Positions 18,505 to 27,779 are shown, numbered from the stretch's first letter. The stretch: DNA of 64,000 nucleotides from DATDAH01 sp963823495 (GCA_963823495.1 CAWGLV010000001.1:2852001-2916000); one strand, 5' to 3'. Numbers and translations are program-made. The notes: generated from the sequence alone by a model not told the origin.

Positions 18505-19590
18505 ATGGGGATCGAGACCATTCCGGACACCGCCGCCGACATCGACGCGGCCTGGCTCGAGGCGGCCCTCCGGTCGGGCGGCCTGCCCGGGGACGGCCGT
18601 CTGCGGGACGCCCGTCCCGAGGTCGTCGCCGAAGCCGTCGGCCTGATGGGCGAGATCACCAGATTCCACCTGGAGTGGGACGAGCCGGATGCCGGTCAGC
18701 CGGCCAGCGTGATCGCCAAGCTGCCATCGGCCCTGCCGGACAACCGGGAACTGGCCTACGCCATGGGCTACTACGAGTTCGAGCACCGCTTCTACACCGA
18801 CATCGCCCCCTACAGCGCGATGCGCACGCCTCACCTCTGGTACGAGGCCGGCGACGCCGAGAGCGGTCGGTACACGCTCCTGCTGGAGGACCTCGTCGCC
18901 TACGAGCGGATCGACCAGATGGACGGGGCGCCGCCCGAGCGCGCCGCGGCGGTGGTCGACGCGCTGGCGGCACTCCACGCCCAGTGGTGGGCCAGTCCTC
19001 GCCTGGCCGACCACACCTGGCTCCCGGACGGCCTCGGTGACGACGTACGCGTGTACGGCGACCTCTGCCGCGGCTCCTGGCCGGCGTTCGTCGAGGCCAC
19101 CGACACGGTGATCGACGATGACGATCGGGCGTTGGCCGAGCGCTTCCTCGAACGGTACGACACCATGATCGATCGCAGCCTGAGCGCCCCCCACACGCTC
19201 GTGCACCGGGACTTCCGCGTCGACAACATGCACTTCGACGACGGCGAGCCGGTGGTCTTCGACTGGGGTGGCGTGGGCCACGGTGGCGGCCTCTATGACT
19301 TCGCCTACTTCGTCGCCGGGAGCATGACCATCGAGGACCGGCGGGCCCACGGTCCCGAGCTGCTGGACCGCTACCGCTCACGGTTGGCCGACGCCGGCAT
19401 CGAGGTCGACGACACGACCTTCGGCGAATGGCACGACGTCGGCGCGCTCTTCTGCCTCGTCGTCCCCATCCTGGCGGGCGGCAGCGTCCTGGACACCCGC
19501 GACGAGAAGGGCGAGCGCCTCATCGCCGAAGGCCTACACCGGCTGTTCAGCTACCTGCACGATCACGACTCGGTGCGCTTTCTGGACTGA
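18505..19590 (+). CDS. Aminoglycoside phosphotransferase-fold protein
   Basis: A 361-residue kinase-fold protein. The catalytic loop is LVHRDFRVDN and the metal-binding loop VVFDWGG, as in APH/ecdysteroid-kinase-like families. Actinobacterial relatives next to acyl-CoA genes are often annotated as phosphotransferases of unknown substrate. The Shine-Dalgarno AGGAGGG lies just before the ATG. The neighbouring crotonase suggests a lipid or steroid side-chain pathway, but that is inference. Confidence 0.87.
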   Translation: MGIETIPDTAADIDAAWLEAALRSGGLPGDGRLRDARPEVVAEAVGLMGEITRFHLEWDEPDAGQPASVIAKLPSALPDNRELAYAMGYYEFEHRFYTDIAPYSAMRTPHLWYEAGDAESGRYTLLLEDLVAYERIDQMDGAPPERAAAVVDALAALHAQWWASPRLADHTWLPDGLGDDVRVYGDLCRGSWPAFVEATDTVIDDDDRALAERFLERYDTMIDRSLSAPHTLVHRDFRVDNMHFDDGEPVVFDWGGVGHGGGLYDFAYFVAGSMTIEDRRAHGPELLDRYRSRLADAGIEVDDTTFGEWHDVGALFCLVVPILAGGSVLDTRDEKGERLIAEGLHRLFSYLHDHDSVRFLD

Positions 19591-19720
19591 CCGGGAGCGG
19601 TCGCCACGGGCGCGTCCTCGACGCCCACGTCAACCGCCACCATGACACCGACGGCCCGGGCGACCGCCGCCACCTGTTCGGGACCGGACCTGTCCTCATG
19701 GAGGCCTTACGGTCTCCTCC

Positions 19721-20926
19721 ATGCCGCGGCGCGACGACCTCCTCTCCGACGCCGAGCTGACCGACACCGTCGCCACGGGGGTAGGCCGCCCGAAGGCGGG
19801 CGACCTGACCTCGTTCACCCTCCACGCGCCGCTCGAGCTCCTGGCCCGGACGGCACTGCTCCCCCTCGTCGAGCCGGGTGCCCGAGAAGTCGCGCGCGAG
19901 CGGCTGACCTGGCTCGGGGAGACCTACCGGGTCGCCGGCGAAGAGGTCGACGACGCGGCCCCCAGGGCCTACGACGACCTCCCGACCGCCGCCGGGCACC
20001 TCCTCGCCGCCGTCGCCGCCGGGGAGGTCGACGACGCCGATGCCGATGCCACCTGGTTGGCCGCGCGTGCGACCCCCGTGGAGCTGGCGCGGCTGTTGGC
20101 CGACGACGTGATCCCCCGCCTGTCCGCAGCCGGCCACGGCAGCATCCTGCTCCATCTCCTCCCCCGGGTGGCGCCTTGGAGCCGGGCCGCCGCCCGCCCG
20201 CTGCGGGGCGTCGTCCGCGAGCTGGCCCGTCAGCCGGACTGGGGCCTCACCTGGCACCTCGATCGGGATCCGATGACCGGGGGATCGGGCGATCTCGTCG
20301 CCGCCCTGGCCCGGCCCCCGAGCCCCGGCGAGCTCGAGGTCGACTTCATCTTCCCGACGATGTCCCTCGTGGAGAGCGCGGGCCTGGCCCGGGACCTGCT
20401 CGACGGGCCGACCCGGGCCACCCCACTCCCTCAGGCCAGCCGGGACCTCCAGCGCCTGGCTGCGGCCTCCATGCTCCAGGACACCCCTGAGGCCGCGCCC
20501 TACGGCTGGAGTCACTGCCTGACCATGCCCCAGGCCGTGCTGGGCCTCGCCCGGACCGGAGCGGCCGAACCCAGGGCGTCGATCGCGATCGCCGCCACGT
20601 TCGTCCTCGGCTTCCGCTCCACGCAGGGCACCACCGAGGTCGACCCGAAGTGGTCCCCCGATCCCCTCGAGGACACACCCGATCCCCTCGGTGCGCTCGA
20701 TGGCACCCCGGCCAAGGCGGCCGCCGGTGCGGGGCAGGCCGCGGGCGACGACCGGTGCGCCGTGATCGCCCGCCTGGCCTCCCGAGCCGCCGCCCACGAG
20801 GATGCCCACCTGGCCAAGTACACGCTGGCCTGCTTCGACGCTGCGCACGACGACCCGGATGCTTCTGGCCTGTACCTGGCCGCGGCGGCCCACCTCTCGG
20901 CCTGGTGGCACCACGGTCGTTCCTGA
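19721..20926 (+). CDS. Helical protein, possibly questin-oxidase-like
   Basis: A 401-residue all-alpha-looking protein that I do not recognise with confidence. The C-terminal AHLAKYTLACFDAAHDDP followed by LYLAAAAHLSAWW resembles the questin-oxidase-like (DUF4243) family, which includes fungal Baeyer-Villiger-type oxidases without a known cofactor. It is convergent with the HD-domain gene. There is no signal peptide or membrane segment. Confidence 0.55.
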   Translation: MPRRDDLLSDAELTDTVATGVGRPKAGDLTSFTLHAPLELLARTALLPLVEPGAREVARERLTWLGETYRVAGEEVDDAAPRAYDDLPTAAGHLLAAVAAGEVDDADADATWLAARATPVELARLLADDVIPRLSAAGHGSILLHLLPRVAPWSRAAARPLRGVVRELARQPDWGLTWHLDRDPMTGGSGDLVAALARPPSPGELEVDFIFPTMSLVESAGLARDLLDGPTRATPLPQASRDLQRLAAASMLQDTPEAAPYGWSHCLTMPQAVLGLARTGAAEPRASIAIAATFVLGFRSTQGTTEVDPKWSPDPLEDTPDPLGALDGTPAKAAAGAGQAAGDDRCAVIARLASRAAAHEDAHLAKYTLACFDAAHDDPDASGLYLAAAAHLSAWWHHGRS

Positions 20927-20962
20927 CCCGTCCTGCCGCGGCGGGCCCGAACGCGATCCCCC

Positions 20963-21505
20963 TCAGGCGCGGACGAGGCGCGCCAACAGGGGCAGGTGGT
21001 CCGCCACCGCCTTCGTCGGGTGGTCCTCCAGCTTGGCCTCGTCGTCCCATCGGCGGAGTCGGACCGCAGCCTCCCATTCCGGCCGGGCCCTGAACGCGAC
21101 GACCTCGACCTCGCTCATCGGCCCGCCCTGGACCTCGAGGCTCCGCACCGAGACCGGTGACAGGATCGCGAGGTAGGCCGACTCGGTGGCGCACAGGAAG
21201 CGCTTGGCCTCCACGTGCAGACCGACCGGCAGGGTGACCGCAGGACCGAACCACCGCCGCAGGTACCGCTCCCCCACCCGATCGTGCGCCCGATCCGCGG
21301 CCCGGAAGCCGGTGTCGACCTCGATCAGGAGCCGCCCGATGTCGTGGAGCAGCGCGGCGGCGACCGTGGACTCGGTGGCGCCGGCCTCCTCGGCCAGCTG
21401 GGCGGCCTGGAGCGCATGTTCCCGCTCGGTCACCACCTCGTCGTACATGGCCGTGGCCCGATCGCTCTCGAAGAGCGCCAGGATCTCCTCCAGGGGCGCG
21501 CTCAC
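20963..21505 (-). CDS. HD-domain oxygenase, PhnZ-like
   Basis: A 180-residue HD protein. The first part (MYDEVVTEREHALQAAQLA) keeps the tyrosine-glutamate-His pattern of PhnZ, followed by the metal motif LLHDIG, then GLHVEAKRFL and the QGGPMS segment typical of PhnZ/TmpB diiron oxygenases. These cleave the C-P bond of alpha-hydroxyphosphonates using O2. GTG at 21505 overlaps the stop of the PhyH-type dioxygenase gene (GTGA). Pairing with an Fe(II)/2-oxoglutarate oxygenase strengthens the assignment, though related HD enzymes act on other substrates. Confidence 0.72.
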   Translation of the reverse strand: MSAPLEEILALFESDRATAMYDEVVTEREHALQAAQLAEEAGATESTVAAALLHDIGRLLIEVDTGFRAADRAHDRVGERYLRRWFGPAVTLPVGLHVEAKRFLCATESAYLAILSPVSVRSLEVQGGPMSEVEVVAFRARPEWEAAVRLRRWDDEAKLEDHPTKAVADHLPLLARLVRA

Positions 21506-22296
21506 GGCACCGGTCGACCCAGGAAGTCGTCGGTGATGCTCAGCCGGGCCCGGTCACCGTCACCCTCGAGACCGGCGAAGGCCGCGAGCTTGTCCTCGTA
21601 GTAGGTGGCGCGGAAGTCCCCTGCGGCGGCCGCGTTGTAGGTCAGGTAGAGCGCCCGGCGGGCCACGCCCGTCACGTTGGTCCCGCTGCGGTGGGGCAGG
21701 TAGGAGTCGAACCACAGGAGGTCGCCGGGCTCCAGCTCCACCGGGTGCCACTCGACGGCCTCGACGACCTCGGCGCTCAGCCCCCGTATGCCGTCCATCG
21801 CCAGGAGCTCGGTCGGTCGGCCGTCGCCGACCCACAGGCAGCCGCTGGCCTCGGTGGCGGGGTCCAACGGGAGCATGCAGCTGATGTGGAAGTCGACGAA
21901 GCGATAGGCCGCGGCGTCCTGGTGGGGGGCGAAGCCCGCGCCGCCGGGCTGCTTGTAGTTGATCTTCTCCTTGTAGAGGCAGGCCGGTTCACCGAACAAC
22001 TGGGCCGCCAGGTCCGGGATCAGGCCCTCGGTGAGCAGGGACGCGAGGCCGAGGTGGTGGGCCGACAGGTCCTCGCTGCGGGCCAGGACCGGTCCTGAGT
22101 CCGTCTGCTCGAAGTGGTGCAGGCCGGGTCCCTCGGCGACAGCCCAGCCCGCCACCTCGTCGACCCACTCGCGGATCGCCCGGACCCGCTCGTCAGCGAG
22201 GGCCCGACGCAACACGAGGTACCCGTTGCGCTCGAAGGCGTCGAGGTCACGGCGGTCCAAGCACAGGGGAGCAGGGGTGAACGGGCCCACGCTCAC
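21502..22296 (-). CDS. Phytanoyl-CoA-dioxygenase-fold protein, PhnY-like
   Basis: About 264 residues. The 2-His-1-Asp iron site is HQD (FAPHQDAAAY) with the distal His in YLPHRSGTN, and the 2-oxoglutarate-binding Arg follows in RRALYL. In PhnY-PhnZ pathways such an enzyme hydroxylates 2-aminoethylphosphonate before the HD oxygenase cleaves it. The start is ambiguous: GTG at 22296 or 22290 are the best candidates because the longer frame upstream looks non-coding. Substrate is inferred only from its partner. Confidence 0.72.
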   Translation of the reverse strand: MSVGPFTPAPLCLDRRDLDAFERNGYLVLRRALADERVRAIREWVDEVAGWAVAEGPGLHHFEQTDSGPVLARSEDLSAHHLGLASLLTEGLIPDLAAQLFGEPACLYKEKINYKQPGGAGFAPHQDAAAYRFVDFHISCMLPLDPATEASGCLWVGDGRPTELLAMDGIRGLSAEVVEAVEWHPVELEPGDLLWFDSYLPHRSGTNVTGVARRALYLTYNAAAAGDFRATYYEDKLAAFAGLEGDGDRARLSITDDFLGRPVP

Positions 22297-22356
22297 CAGG
22301 GTAGGAGCCTTCGTGCGCCCGCCTCGGCCCCTGCGGCCGGGGTACCCTTGACGTCC

Positions 22357-23553
22357 ATGACGACGATCCCGTCGCCGGTGTCGGCCGCGGTCGAGACCCT
22401 GGACACCGAGGCCACCGCAACCACCGGCTGGCTGGCGGTCGCGGGGCTCTCCTCGCTCGGGGCCGGCGCCATCCATGCCGCCGCCATCGGTGTGCACGCC
22501 GAACACCGCTCGGCGGCCATCACCTTCGTCGTCGTCGCCGCCGCGCAGCTGGCCTGGGGGGCGCTGGCCCTGGTGCGAAGCAGCCGGGCCATCGCGCTCA
22601 GCGGCGTGGCCATCGGGGCCGGAGCAGTGGCCGGATGGATCTGGGCCAAGGCCTGGGGCATCTCGTTCATCACCGGTCTCGACGTCGCCGAGCCCGTGCA
22701 GACCGCCGACGCGCTCGCCGCCGGCCTCGCCGCAGTGAGCGTCCTGCTCATCGGGCTCTCCCTGTGGACCGCCCGGCAGGGTCGCACCCCTTCACGACCG
22801 CCGATGGTCATCGCCGCGCTGGGCATCACGGGAGTCGCTGTGGCCGGGATGGTCGCGGGTGGCACCCACGTCCACGCCGCTGGCGCGAGCGGCCACCACG
22901 CTGACGCCGCCGGGCACGACGACCACGGTGCCGCCGACGGAGCCGCTCACGAGCCCTCGGTCGTGGTCCCCTTCGACCCCGACCAGCCGATCGACTTCAG
23001 TGGCGTCCAAGGCGTCACGCCCCGTCAGCAGGCCTGGGCCGAGAACATCGTCGGGGCGACCGTGCTGCTGCTCCCGCAGTGGTCCGACCCCGAGTACGCG
23101 TTGGCCAACGGGTTCCACAGCATCGGTGACGGCTTCACGGGCACCGAGCACTTCATCAACGACGAGTTCCTCAACGACGACGTCATCTTCGATCCCGCCC
23201 GCCCCGAGTCGCTCGTCTGGGACACCTCGTCGGGCGAGCGGCGCCTGGTGGCGGCCATGTACATGCTCCGCGAGGGCACCCCGATGGCCGAGGCGCCGAA
23301 CCTGGGGGGCGCCCTGATGCAGTGGCACATCCACAACAACCTCTGTTACACGCCGGCCGGCCAGGTCGTCGGGATCACCAACGGCGACGGCGAGTGCCCG
23401 CCCGGACTCGTGCTGCCCCCGACGACGCCCATGGTGCACGTGTGGCTCGAGCCCCAGGCCTGCGGTCCGTTCTCCGCTCTCGAAGGCATCGGCGGGGGTC
23501 AGATCGCCGAGGGCGAAGAGGTCCTCTGCAACCACGAACACGGCTCGACCTGA
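22357..23553 (+). CDS. Multi-pass membrane protein with His-rich loop and soluble C-terminal domain
   Basis: A 398-residue protein with about four to five transmembrane helices in residues 20-175, a loop rich in His and Asp (HVHAAGASGHHADAAGHDDH) and then a ~200-residue soluble domain. That domain contains QWHIHNN and a C-terminal CNHEHG, which look like metal-binding sites. I do not recognise the family. Metal sensing or handling at the cell surface is plausible but unproven. A small membrane protein gene follows immediately on the same strand. Confidence 0.7.
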   Translation: MTTIPSPVSAAVETLDTEATATTGWLAVAGLSSLGAGAIHAAAIGVHAEHRSAAITFVVVAAAQLAWGALALVRSSRAIALSGVAIGAGAVAGWIWAKAWGISFITGLDVAEPVQTADALAAGLAAVSVLLIGLSLWTARQGRTPSRPPMVIAALGITGVAVAGMVAGGTHVHAAGASGHHADAAGHDDHGAADGAAHEPSVVVPFDPDQPIDFSGVQGVTPRQQAWAENIVGATVLLLPQWSDPEYALANGFHSIGDGFTGTEHFINDEFLNDDVIFDPARPESLVWDTSSGERRLVAAMYMLREGTPMAEAPNLGGALMQWHIHNNLCYTPAGQVVGITNGDGECPPGLVLPPTTPMVHVWLEPQACGPFSALEGIGGGQIAEGEEVLCNHEHGST

Positions 23554-23571
23554 GCCGGGTCGGACACCGAC

Positions 23572-23841
23572 ATGCTGGTGGTCAACGGGGTCGGCGACGA
23601 AGAGCTCATCCGCCAAGCCTTGGCGGCCGACCCGGACCAGCCCCTCGACCCGACGGCCACGCCGTTTCGCGGTGAGCCCGCACCGGGCCCCGAGCTCCTG
23701 CCCGACTGGTACATGCCCCGGGTGGTCCCGGGCCGCTCCTCGCCCGGACGGCGGGCCGTGGCCGTCGTGATCGTGGCCGCCGCCGTGGTCATCAACGGCC
23801 TCGGCTTCTGCATCACCTACGGGACCCTCAGCGCCGGCTGA
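23572..23841 (+). CDS. Small single-pass membrane protein
   Basis: An 89-residue protein with a polar, proline-rich N-terminus and one C-terminal transmembrane helix (VVIVAAAVVINGLGFCIT). It begins 18 bases after the stop of the His-rich membrane protein, so they are likely co-transcribed. The 3' end overlaps the convergent RNA methyltransferase gene by 14 bases. No function can be assigned. Confidence 0.65.
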   Translation: MLVVNGVGDEELIRQALAADPDQPLDPTATPFRGEPAPGPELLPDWYMPRVVPGRSSPGRRAVAVVIVAAAVVINGLGFCITYGTLSAG

Positions 23842-25069
23842 GGTCGGCCGTCGCCGGGTCCTGGACGGGCCGGGCCACTCCGTCCGAGCGGTCGAAGCGG
23901 GTCACGACCTCGACGTGGCCGGAGTGGCCGAACATGTCGACCGTCACGCTCTCGACGTGCTCGTATCCCGCCGCGACCAGGCCGGCGGTGTCGCGACCGA
24001 GGGATGCCGCGTCGCAGCTGACGAGCACCACCCGGGCCGCGCCGGTGGCAGCCACCCGCTGCACCCCGGTCGCGGTGAGGCCCGACCGGGCCGGATCGGC
24101 CACGACCACCGCGGCGCGGGTCGGCCGCCACCGGGCCACCGGCCGGGCGACGACCCGGGCGGTCCGGCCCGCCAGGTTGTGGCGGGCATCGGCCGCCCCC
24201 GAGGGCGAGCGCTCCACCACGACCACCGGCCGGTCGCCGGCGACGGTCACCGCGAAGAGGCCGACCCCGCCGAACAGGTCGATGAAGGGCCCATCGGGCG
24301 CGCCGGCCACCTGCTCGGCCACTACGGCGACCAGGGCCTCGGCCCCCGCTCCCCGGCTCTGGAAGAACGACGACGCCGACACCCGCAGGCGATGGCCGGC
24401 CGTCTCGGCGAAGAACCACCGGCGCCGGCCCGCGACCAGCTCGTCGGCCCCGATGATCGAGACGTCCTCGGGCGCGCCCACCCCCTCCGCCGTCGGTTCG
24501 GCCAGGATCAGTCGCTCGCCGGTGCCGTCGGCGACGCGGACGGTCAGCTCGGTGGACCCTCCCGGATCGATCACCCCGGGCGCCAGGAGCACGGCCAGCA
24601 GGGGGACCGCGACCACGCAGTCGTCGACGGCCAAGAGGTCATGGCTCCCCCGTCGCCGCAGGCCCAGCCGGCCGTCGACGACGCCGAGCCGCAGCGCGTT
24701 GCGTGAGCGCTCGACCGGGACGGGCGGGCCCGCCCGCACGACCGGGGCATCCAGCCCACCGAGGCGGCGCAGCGCGTCGACCACGATCTCGATGCGCATC
24801 GCGCTCTGCAACTCGGGCGAGGCGTGCTGCCAGTCACATCCGCCGCAGCCCGCGGCGACGTAGGGACACGGCGGATCGACGCGCCCGGGTACCGGTTCGA
24901 GCACGGTGACGAGCTCGCCCCGGGTCGTCCCGTGGTCCTCGACCACCCGGACCGAGACCCGCTCCCCCGGGAGGGCCCCGTCGACGAGGACCACTCGACC
25001 GTCGTCGTCCCGGCAGAGGGCGGCCCCACCCGCGACCATCCGTTCGGCCTGGACCGCCTGTGCGACCAC
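23828..25069 (-). CDS. TRAM-domain 5-methyluridine RNA methyltransferase (TrmA/RlmCD-type)
   Basis: About 413 residues. Order: TRAM domain (GALPGERVSVRV), an iron-sulfur cysteine cluster (CPYVAAGCGGCDW), insertion, then a SAM-binding fold (FIDLFGGVGLFA) and the catalytic cysteine in VLVSCDAA. It methylates a uridine C5 in rRNA or tRNA; which one cannot be told. The GTG at 25069 is chosen because it lies just past the upstream stop; a longer TTG start at 25105 would overlap that gene. The 3' end overlaps the convergent small membrane protein. Confidence 0.9.
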   Translation of the reverse strand: MVAQAVQAERMVAGGAALCRDDDGRVVLVDGALPGERVSVRVVEDHGTTRGELVTVLEPVPGRVDPPCPYVAAGCGGCDWQHASPELQSAMRIEIVVDALRRLGGLDAPVVRAGPPVPVERSRNALRLGVVDGRLGLRRRGSHDLLAVDDCVVAVPLLAVLLAPGVIDPGGSTELTVRVADGTGERLILAEPTAEGVGAPEDVSIIGADELVAGRRRWFFAETAGHRLRVSASSFFQSRGAGAEALVAVVAEQVAGAPDGPFIDLFGGVGLFAVTVAGDRPVVVVERSPSGAADARHNLAGRTARVVARPVARWRPTRAAVVVADPARSGLTATGVQRVAATGAARVVLVSCDAASLGRDTAGLVAAGYEHVESVTVDMFGHSGHVEVVTRFDRSDGVARPVQDPATADLSRR

Positions 25070-25077
25070 GGGCTCGC

Positions 25078-25443
25078 TCAATCCGGTGGGGGGATGCAAC
25101 ACCAACCGCGGTTGGTCAGCTCGGTGGCCATCACCTCGGCGTCCAGCCGTACCGCCAGCTCCTCGTCCCGCTCCCGCTGCCGACGTTGCTGCGGGGTCTC
25201 GGTGGGTTCGGTCGCCTCCGACTCGGGATCGGCCACGGCCGCGAGCTCGGCATCGATCTCCAGGCGCTCGATCAGCTCGTCCACCTCGGCGACGGTGAAC
25301 TTGCCCGCGGCCTGCCGCTGGGTGAGCCCGAAGGGGTGGCGGGCCTCCTTGAAGGAGTCAAAGCCCCGAGCTTCGAGGAGCCCGGCCAGTTCGGCCACCC
25401 GCCGCTGCGGGGCCGGCGGGCCCGATGCCTGTCCGAATGCCAT
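25078..25443 (-). CDS. Conserved-looking small soluble protein
   Basis: A 121-residue protein, rich in charged residues, with a helix-turn pattern (FGLTQRQAAGKFTVAEVDELIERLE) and a long Glu/Arg-rich stretch (residues 75-105). It sits directly upstream of and co-directional with the RNA methyltransferase. No function is assigned; the acidic-basic central helix could bind a partner or nucleic acid. Confidence 0.55.
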   Translation of the reverse strand: MAFGQASGPPAPQRRVAELAGLLEARGFDSFKEARHPFGLTQRQAAGKFTVAEVDELIERLEIDAELAAVADPESEATEPTETPQQRRQRERDEELAVRLDAEVMATELTNRGWCCIPPPD

Positions 25444-25575
25444 GGCCTCAACCTACGCAGGCCCGGTGACACCGTCGGGGACCTCCCGGGAACACCGGTA
25501 TCCTCGCCTCGTCCGTTCGACTCACCGGGGACCTCGAGAGCCTGTCGCCTCCTCTGAGCACATCTGAGGAGAAAA

Positions 25576-26706
25576 ATGACCCCCGACCTGCGAGTCCTCG
25601 AGACGAGCGCGGCCGATGACGACCGAGCCACCGCCATCGTCTACTGCGAAGCCAACTTCGCTTCCGGTGACGGCAAGACGGCCAACGGCCTCATCCGCCA
25701 CTCCGAGCGGTACGAGATCCTCTCGGTGATCGACAGCGTCCAGGCCGGCCTGGACGCCGGGCTGGTGCTCGACGGTGTCGCCAACGGCGTCCCGCTCTGC
25801 CGGGACCTGGCCGACGCCATCGACGTCGTGGGCGGAGTCCCCGACTGGTTCGTGTTCGGCATGGCGCCGGCGACCGGTCTCCTGTCGATCCACGAGCGAA
25901 GCATCATCCTCGAGGCGATCGAGTTGGGGATGGGCATCGTCAACGGCCTGCACGAGTTCCTCAACGACGACCCGGTCTTCGCTGCGGCCAGTGCGGCGAG
26001 CGGCGTCCAGATCCTGGATGTCCGACGGCCCCGGTCGAAGAAGGATCTCCGCCTCTTCAGCGGACGCATCGACGGCGTCACCTGCCCGCGCATCGCCGTG
26101 CTCGGCACCGACAGCGCCATCGGCAAACGAACCACCGCCACGATCCTGACCCGGGCACTCAGCGACCACGGCCTCAAGGCGGTCATGGTGGGAACCGGCC
26201 AGACCGGCCTGATCCAGGGTGCCCGCTACGGCGTCGCCCTCGACGCCATCCCCTCCCAGTTCTGCTCCGGTGAGATGGAAGCGGCCGTGGTCGAGGCCTT
26301 CGAGGGGGAGGACCCCGACGTCATCATCATCGAAGGACAGGGCGCTCTCAGCCACCCCGCCTACCTCACCTCCACGTTCATCCTGAGAGGAGCTCGACCC
26401 GACGCCGTCGTGTTGCAGCACGCGCCGGGCCGAACTCGTTTGGGCGACTTCAGCGAGCTCCCGATTCCCACGCCGGCCAGCGAGATCCGGCTCATCGAGA
26501 CCTTCGCCGACACCCGGGTGATCGGGCTCACGGTGAACCACGAGGACATGACGGACGCCGAGGTGACCGCGGCGATCACGCTCTATGAGGCCGAGTTGGG
26601 CATCCCCGCCACCGATGCCCTGAGCCGCCCAACCGAAGAGCTCGTGACCATGGTGCTGGCCGCGTTCCCCTCTCTCGGGGAGGAACTGACCGCCGGCGCC
26701 CGATGA
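25576..26706 (+). CDS. DUF1611 protein, DgcN-like (N-acyltransferase candidate)
   Basis: A 376-residue P-loop protein. The N-terminal domain is followed by GTDSAIGKRTTATIL (about residues 175-190), the altered P-loop of the DUF1611 family, and by IIEGQGALSHPAY. DgcN of this family is reported as a D-glutamate N-acetyltransferase. Its stop overlaps the start of a PLP racemase gene by four bases, so the pair may make and then modify a D-amino acid. Ribosome site GAGGAGAAAA precedes the ATG. Confidence 0.85.
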   Translation: MTPDLRVLETSAADDDRATAIVYCEANFASGDGKTANGLIRHSERYEILSVIDSVQAGLDAGLVLDGVANGVPLCRDLADAIDVVGGVPDWFVFGMAPATGLLSIHERSIILEAIELGMGIVNGLHEFLNDDPVFAAASAASGVQILDVRRPRSKKDLRLFSGRIDGVTCPRIAVLGTDSAIGKRTTATILTRALSDHGLKAVMVGTGQTGLIQGARYGVALDAIPSQFCSGEMEAAVVEAFEGEDPDVIIIEGQGALSHPAYLTSTFILRGARPDAVVLQHAPGRTRLGDFSELPIPTPASEIRLIETFADTRVIGLTVNHEDMTDAEVTAAITLYEAELGIPATDALSRPTEELVTMVLAAFPSLGEELTAGAR

Positions 26707-27779
26707 CCGCTCCGCGACTCGAGATCGATCTCGCCAAGGTCCACCACAACGCCCACACGCTCGTCGACCGGCTCGGCCGACGGGGCATCGCGGTCACCGG
26801 GGTGACCAAGGGGATCCTCGGGTCCGCGGCGGTGGCCCACGAGCTGCTTCGTGCGGGGGTGGCCGGCCTGGGGGACTCCCGGGTCGAGAACGTCGAGGAC
26901 CTGCGCGCCGCCGGCGTCACGGCCCCGATCACGCTCATCCGGTCACCGATGCTGAGCCAGGTCGAGCGGGTGGTGGCTCAAGCCGACGTGAGCGCCAACA
27001 CCGAGGTGGCCGTCCTGCGACGGCTGTCGGTCGCCGCCACGGCCCAACGTCGGCTGCACGGCGTGCTGCTCATGGTGGAGTCGGGCGACCTGCGCGAGGG
27101 GATCCTGCCCGCCGACCTGCCCGCTGTGGCCGCCGAAGTCCTGCTCCTGCCCGGGCTCACGCTGGCCGGTATCGGCACCAACCTGGCTTGTCAGAGCGGC
27201 GTGGTCCCCGACGCGCGGAACATGACCGATCTGTCGGCCCTCGTCGGTGCCTTGGAGCGAGCGACCGGTCAGGCGGTCGGTCGGGTGTCGGGCGGCAACT
27301 CGGCCAACCTCGACTGGGCCTTCGGCACCGACGATGTCGGCCGGGTCAACGACCTGCGCCTCGGCGAGGCGATCCTGCTGGGCCGAGAGGCTCTCCACCG
27401 CCAGCCCGTGGATGGACTCCACACCGACGCCTTCTCCCTCGTCGGCGAGGTCATCGAGTGGCAGGTGAAGCCCTCGCTGCCCTGGGGGGACATCGCCCAG
27501 AACGCGTTCGGAGACACCCGACGGGTGCGTGACCGCGGCAACGTCGGCCAAGCCGTGCTGGCCCTCGGCCGCCAGGACGTCGACCCCGATGGCCTCATCC
27601 CGCCCCGAGGGCTGGAGGTGCTCGGGGCCAGTAGCGACCACCTGGTGCTCGACACCGGCCACCGCGAACTCGCCGTCGGAACCGAAGTCCGCTTCGGCGT
27701 CGACTACGGCGCCCTGCTCGGGGCCATGACGTCCCCGTTCGTGGCCGAGGTGATCCGCAGCTCTCAGACCACCTCGTAG
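26703..27779 (+). CDS. Alanine/ornithine racemase-family PLP enzyme
   Basis: A 358-residue fold-type III PLP enzyme. The Schiff-base lysine is in AVTGVTKGILG (about residue 36), and GGNSANLDW is the phosphate-binding loop seen in ornithine-type racemases. The C-terminal beta domain ends at 27779. ATG at 26703 overlaps the upstream stop. The gene overlaps the convergent monooxygenase gene by 16 bases. Substrate (Ala, Orn, Glu or other) is not readable. Confidence 0.85.
   Translation: MTAPRLEIDLAKVHHNAHTLVDRLGRRGIAVTGVTKGILGSAAVAHELLRAGVAGLGDSRVENVEDLRAAGVTAPITLIRSPMLSQVERVVAQADVSANTEVAVLRRLSVAATAQRRLHGVLLMVESGDLREGILPADLPAVAAEVLLLPGLTLAGIGTNLACQSGVVPDARNMTDLSALVGALERATGQAVGRVSGGNSANLDWAFGTDDVGRVNDLRLGEAILLGREALHRQPVDGLHTDAFSLVGEVIEWQVKPSLPWGDIAQNAFGDTRRVRDRGNVGQAVLALGRQDVDPDGLIPPRGLEVLGASSDHLVLDTGHRELAVGTEVRFGVDYGALLGAMTSPFVAEVIRSSQTTS

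Noticed and set aside
18109..19350. 413-codon minus-strand frame opposite the phosphotransferase
   Set aside because: Shadow of a kinase-fold gene with intact catalytic motifs on the plus strand.
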